Positions 5,222-8,659 of a stretch of DNA of 8,659 nucleotides are shown here, piece after piece. The notes beneath the pieces were generated by a model that saw only the letters and a program-made list of their open reading frames with translations, was not told where the DNA came from and did not search any database. Positions within the stretch are counted from its first letter, which is position 1. Every line of letters begins with the position of its first letter. This DNA comes from Owenweeksia sp. TMED14. GTDB taxonomy: Bacteria > Bacteroidota > Bacteroidia > Flavobacteriales > Schleiferiaceae. The DNA lies in assembly GCA_002167805.1 (NCBI GenBank), contig NHBT01000018.1, positions 10,358 to 19,016 of the forward strand, read 5' to 3'. The position numbers and the translations under genes were made by a program.

Positions 5222-8200
5222 CTACATATTACGACGATATTGACCACCAACTTTAAACATTACATTCGTTATCTGGCCAATTGTACAGTATTTAACAGCC
5301 TCCATAATAGAATCAAAAATATTTTCATTTTTTAAAGCCGCCATTTGAATATCCTTGAGAACTTTATCCGCTTTCTTTTTCGAGGCATCAGTGACGGTTT
5401 TAACCATTGAAATTTGATTCTCTTTCTCATTTTTTGTGGCTCTAATAACTTCACTTGGAATTAAAGTCGGTGAGCCTTCTTTACTTAAAAAAGTATTTAC
5501 CCCGATAATAGGATATTCTCCAGTATGCTTTTGCATTTCGTAATGCATTGATTCCTCTTGAATCTTACCACGTTGATACATTGTCTCCATAGCACCTAAA
5601 ACCCCTCCTCTCTCATTTATACGGTCAAATTCAACCATTACAGCTTCCTCCACCAATTCTGTTAGTTCCTCTATAATAAAGGAACCTTGTAAAGGATTTT
5701 CGTTTTTTGCCAAACCTAGTTCATTATTAATAATCAATTGGATAGCCATCGCTCTTCTAACACTTTCCTCTGTTGGCGTGGTTATAGCCTCGTCATATGC
5801 ATTGGTATGTAAAGAATTACAATTATCGTAAATAGCATATAGAGCTTGTAGAGTTGTTCGAATATCATTAAAACTAATCTCTTGAGCATGTAAAGATCTT
5901 CCTGAGGTCTGAATATGATACTTTAACATTTGAGCTCGATCATTTGCCCCATATTTTGACTTTAGAGCTTTTGCCCAAATCCTTCTTGCCACTCTCCCAA
6001 TAACTGCATATTCAGGGTCAATTCCATTGGAAAAAAAGAAGCTTAAATTCGGTCCAAATAAATTTATATCCATACCTCTGCTTAGATAATATTCAACATA
6101 GGTAAATCCATTTGCCAAAGTAAAGGCTAGCTGAGTTATTGGATTCGCTCCTGCCTCGGCTATATGATATCCGGAAATGGAAACAGAGTAAAAATTGCGA
6201 ACTTTATTTCTTATGAAATATTCTTGAACATCTCCCATCAAACGCAAGGCAAATTCAGTTGAAAAAATACAAGTATTTTGAGCCTGATCTTCCTTCAAAA
6301 TATCTGATTGAACTGTTCCTCGTGCTAAATTCAATGCTTTATTTTTAAGCTTTGCATATATATCAGATGGCAAAACTTCATCCCCTGTGACCCCTAATAA
6401 AAGAAGCCCCAGACCGTCATTACCTTTTGGTAAGGCACCATTATATTTTGGAGGATCAAGTCCTAAGGATGCATATTTATTTTTTTTAAAACGCTTAACC
6501 TGATCAATTAATTTATTTTTGATGATATATCGCTCGCATTGCTGATCAATTGCTGCATTCAGAAAAAAACCTAAAAGCATCGGAGCAGGGCCATTTATAG
6601 TCATTGAAACCGAAGTCATAGGATCACATAAGTCAAAACCAGAATACAATTTTTTTGCATCATCTAAACAACTGATGCTGACTCCCGCATTTCCAATTTT
6701 CCCATAGATATCTGGTCTTCTGTTGGGATCGTGGCCATAAAGAGTTACCGAATCAAATGCAGTCGAGAGTCTTTTAGCGGGAGTCCCCATAGACAAATAA
6801 TGGAATCTCTTATTCGTTCGTTCGGGACCACCTTCGCCAGCAAACATTCGTGTTGGATCTTCATTATTTCGCTTAAAAGAATAAATTCCTGAAGTGTAGG
6901 GGAAAGACCCGGGTACGTTTTCCTGTAAAAGCCACTTCAAAATATCTCCCCAAGATCTGTAGTTTGGAGTAACAACTTTTGGTATTTTTTGATTTGATAG
7001 ACTAATGGTGTGAGTATCAACATGAATTTCTTTTCCTCGAACCTCATATGTGTATTTATCAGAAGTATAACGATTTTTAAGATCCTCCCATCCTTGAATC
7101 GCCTGCCAGTTCTTGGAATCCAAGTTCATTTTGAGTTCTTTTTGTGCTTTTTTAAGCTCTTCTAAAGATTTATTGTTATCAGCTTCTTTTATTTTTTTTA
7201 GTTCCGCGATAGAGCGATTAAAAGAATATAAAATATCTGCGATATTCGATTGATTTTCAACCCAAAGATTGTAATCTCTTACACTTTCAGAAATCTCACT
7301 TAAGTATCTACTTCTATTCCCCGGAATGATATAATTTTTTTCACTTTGCCCCCCTTCTCTCGAGGAACTCGTCGAGAATTTCGTAGAAGGAGATTTCTTT
7401 GACATAAGAGTAAAAATCGCTTTGTAAAGAGTATTTGTTCCTGGATCATTGAATTGAGAAGCCATAGTTCCAAAAACTGGCATAGAATCAAGATACTCTT
7501 CCCATCGGTTTTGATTTCTTTGAACTTGCTTTTTAACATCCCTTAATGCATCTAAGGCACCTCGCTTATCTAATTTGTTGAGAGAAATAAAATCAGCAAA
7601 ATCAAGCATATCAATCTTTTCTAATTGCGTTGATGCGCCATACTCAGGAGTCATAACGTAAAGAGAAACATCTGAGTATTCCAGAATTTCCGTATCAGAT
7701 TGGCCGATACCACTTGTTTCAAGAATAATGAGATTAAAACTCGATGATTTCAAAATTTTTAAAGCATCGGAAATGTTTTTACTCAAAGCAAGATTACTTT
7801 GACGGGTAGCAAGTGACCTCATATATACCCTAGGATCATTAATTGAATTCATTCTAATCCGATCTCCCAATAATGCACCACCACTTTTTCTTTTAGTGGG
7901 GTCTACAGACACTATAGCGATTTTATGATCAGGATTATCCTCTAAAAATCTTCTAACCAACTCATCTACCAATGAACTTTTTCCAGCTCCACCGGTGCCA
8001 GTAATGCCCAGGATAGGAGTTTTACTTTTTTCATATTTCTCCTGAAAAATTGAAGCAGATTCCGAAAAAACTTTCGGAAAATTTTCTGCACATGATATGA
8101 GTCTCGCAATGGATTTTGGAACTCTATTGAGTCCTGGCTCAATGTGATCTTTTATATTCTCTCCTATTGGATAGTCACACTTTTTAAGCAAATCATTTAT

Positions 8201-8605
8201 CATTCCTTGCAGACCCATTAATCTACCGTCATCAGGGTGATAAATCCTTGCGATTCCGTATTCTTGTAATTCCTTTATTTCCTCAGGAAGAATGGTCCCG
8301 CCACCACCGCCAAATATTTTAATTTTTTTACCTCCCAATTCTTGAAGTAAGTCATACATATACTTAAAATACTCTATATGACCTCCTTGATAGGACGTCA
8401 TTGCGATAGCATTCACATCTTCTTGAATAGCAGTCTTGACTACATCCTCGACACTTCGATCATGACCTAAATGAATAACCTCAGCACCACTTGATTGCAG
8501 AATCCTTCGCATGATATTAATGCTAACGTCATGACCGTCAAATAATGATGTAGCAGTAACGATTCGAATTTTATTTTTAAGTACGTAAGGTTTGGTATCT
8601 GCCAT
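5222..8605 (-). CDS. icmF: Fused isobutyryl-CoA mutase with internal G-protein chaperone (IcmF)
   Basis: 1127 residues, normal for IcmF. Adenosylcobalamin enzyme interconverting isobutyryl-CoA and n-butyryl-CoA, with an embedded MeaB-like GTPase that gates cofactor loading. Order: B12-binding domain (about 12-140) with FDGHD (22-26, H25 the lower axial ligand), SYQGGH (71-76) and five glycines at 99-103; GTPase (about 197-400) with Walker [10 protein letters not shown] (203-211), [20 protein letters not shown] (234-253), ETSGIGQSD (296-304) and [11 protein letters not shown] (343-353); a charged helical linker (about 455-510); and the mutase barrel (about 550-1060) with [17 protein letters not shown] (577-593), KEDQAQNT (771-778), [12 protein letters not shown] (811-822, H814) and [14 protein letters not shown] (897-910). 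The substrate-pocket pair is Y575/Q776, where IcmF normally has Phe/Gln. The ATG at 8605 lies 20 bp downstream of a candidate -7 box. The stop is TAG, with xth 56 bp beyond. An alternative annotation is methylmalonyl-CoA mutase, but the fused layout and Q776 (Arg in that enzyme) argue against it. Confidence 0.95.
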   Translation of the reverse strand: MADTKPYVLKNKIRIVTATSLFDGHDVSINIMRRILQSSGAEVIHLGHDRSVEDVVKTAIQEDVNAIAMTSYQGGHIEYFKYMYDLLQELGGKKIKIFGGGGGTILPEEIKELQEYGIARIYHPDDGRLMGLQGMINDLLKKCDYPIGENIKDHIEPGLNRVPKSIARLISCAENFPKVFSESASIFQEKYEKSKTPILGITGTGGAGKSSLVDELVRRFLEDNPDHKIAIVSVDPTKRKSGGALLGDRIRMNSINDPRVYMRSLATRQSNLALSKNISDALKILKSSSFNLIILETSGIGQSDTEILEYSDVSLYVMTPEYGASTQLEKIDMLDFADFISLNKLDKRGALDALRDVKKQVQRNQNRWEEYLDSMPVFGTMASQFNDPGTNTLYKAIFTLMSKKSPSTKFSTSSSREGGQSEKNYIIPGNRSRYLSEISESVRDYNLWVENQSNIADILYSFNRSIAELKKIKEADNNKSLEELKKAQKELKMNLDSKNWQAIQGWEDLKNRYTSDKYTYEVRGKEIHVDTHTISLSNQKIPKVVTPNYRSWGDILKWLLQENVPGSFPYTSGIYSFKRNNEDPTRMFAGEGGPERTNKRFHYLSMGTPAKRLSTAFDSVTLYGHDPNRRPDIYGKIGNAGVSISCLDDAKKLYSGFDLCDPMTSVSMTINGPAPMLLGFFLNAAIDQQCERYIIKNKLIDQVKRFKKNKYASLGLDPPKYNGALPKGNDGLGLLLLGVTGDEVLPSDIYAKLKNKALNLARGTVQSDILKEDQAQNTCIFSTEFALRLMGDVQEYFIRNKVRNFYSVSISGYHIAEAGANPITQLAFTLANGFTYVEYYLSRGMDINLFGPNLSFFFSNGIDPEYAVIGRVARRIWAKALKSKYGANDRAQMLKYHIQTSGRSLHAQEISFNDIRTTLQALYAIYDNCNSLHTNAYDEAITTPTEESVRRAMAIQLIINNELGLAKNENPLQGSFIIEELTELVEEAVMVEFDRINERGGVLGAMETMYQRGKIQEESMHYEMQKHTGEYPIIGVNTFLSKEGSPTLIPSEVIRATKNEKENQISMVKTVTDASKKKADKVLKDIQMAALKNENIFDSIMEAVKYCTIGQITNVMFKVGGQYRRNM
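8055..8089. repeat. Intragenic hairpin in icmF between the B12 and GTPase domains
   Basis: TTCCGAAA (8060-8067) and TTTCGGAA (8072-8079) form a perfect 8-bp stem around a 4-nt loop. Outside it GCAGA (8055-8059) pairs with TCTGC (8085-8089) across a 5-nt one-sided bulge (8080-8084). The element lies in codons 173-184 of icmF, in the linker just before the GTPase domain. It can fold on the mRNA, but no function is shown. Confidence 0.5.
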
Positions 8606-8625
8606 TGATCAATTCTTAAAAAAAA

Positions 8626-8633
8626 CAAAGATA
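8626..8633 (-). promoter_or_regulatory. Candidate -7 box of the icmF promoter
   Basis: On the minus strand TATCTTTG exactly matches TAnnTTTG and lies 20 bp before the icmF ATG. The predicted leader is only about 14 nt, AU-rich and without a Shine-Dalgarno sequence. No TTTG -33 element is seen at 19-21 bp upstream in the few bases left in the window. A 10-bp palindrome ATTGATCAAT (8604-8613) covers the start codon. Confidence 0.5.
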
Positions 8634-8659
8634 CATGGATAGCCCTACCGTTGGATTAG

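Noticed and set aside
7324..7397. Ser/Lys-rich stretch (residues about 403-427) after the GTPase domain of IcmF as a possible insertion
   Set aside because: This joint varies in length among IcmF proteins and total length is normal, so nothing unusual can be claimed without an alignment.
7300..7539. Open frame of 79 codons on the minus strand inside icmF
   Set aside because: It lies wholly within icmF in another frame, shows no family features and has low-complexity composition; the icmF frame continues through with all its motifs.
8297..8311. Possible two-tier G-quadruplex on the minus strand (GG-C-GG-T-GG-T-GG-C-GGG) in icmF
   Set aside because: The run encodes the conserved glycine stretch of the B12-binding domain, so protein constraint explains it, and two-tier quadruplexes are weak.

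Overview
The window is AT-rich chromosomal DNA from what looks like a member of the Bacteroidota, probably Flavobacteriia or a close relative. The reasons are: S18 and L9 sequences of the Bacteroidota type; a DnaX that lacks the usual zinc-binding cysteines, as in flavobacteria; a fused isobutyryl-CoA mutase; little sign of Shine-Dalgarno sequences; and several TAnnTTTG boxes, the -7 element of Bacteroidota promoters, just upstream of genes. TAA, TAG and TGA are all used as stops. The taxonomic call is inference from recalled family features, not from a search.

Layout. Positions 1-437 (minus) hold the N-terminal third or less of dnaX, cut by the left edge. Upstream of it, with a 23-bp gap, lies a membrane protein of the DUF422/CruF carotenoid family (461-1090, minus). 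A 262-bp AT-rich divergent spacer (1091-1352) carries a promoter for each direction plus inverted and direct repeats. The compact ribosomal operon rpsF-rpsR-rplI runs rightward (1353-2452). A 635-residue O-antigen-ligase-like membrane protein with a TPR tail follows on the same strand (2506-4413). Its stop overlaps by 7 bp the stop of a convergent exonuclease III/AP endonuclease gene (4407-5165, minus). The right 40% of the window is icmF (5222-8605, minus), a fused B12 mutase and GTPase, with a candidate promoter just before the right edge.

How the genes relate. The window is mainly housekeeping: replication (dnaX), translation (S6, S18, L9), DNA repair (Xth) and acyl-CoA metabolism (IcmF), with two envelope/pigment genes (ligase, CruF-like). 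On the minus strand icmF and xth may share a transcript (56-bp gap with no clear promoter), and the carotenoid gene probably shares one with dnaX. I see no mobile element, CRISPR array, tRNA, rRNA or evident new defence or biosynthetic system. The points worth a second look are a tyrosine in IcmF where the family usually has a substrate-defining phenylalanine, a perfect GC-rich palindrome in the overlapping convergent 3' ends, an intragenic hairpin in icmF, and an inverted repeat made of two face-to-face promoter boxes in the divergent spacer.
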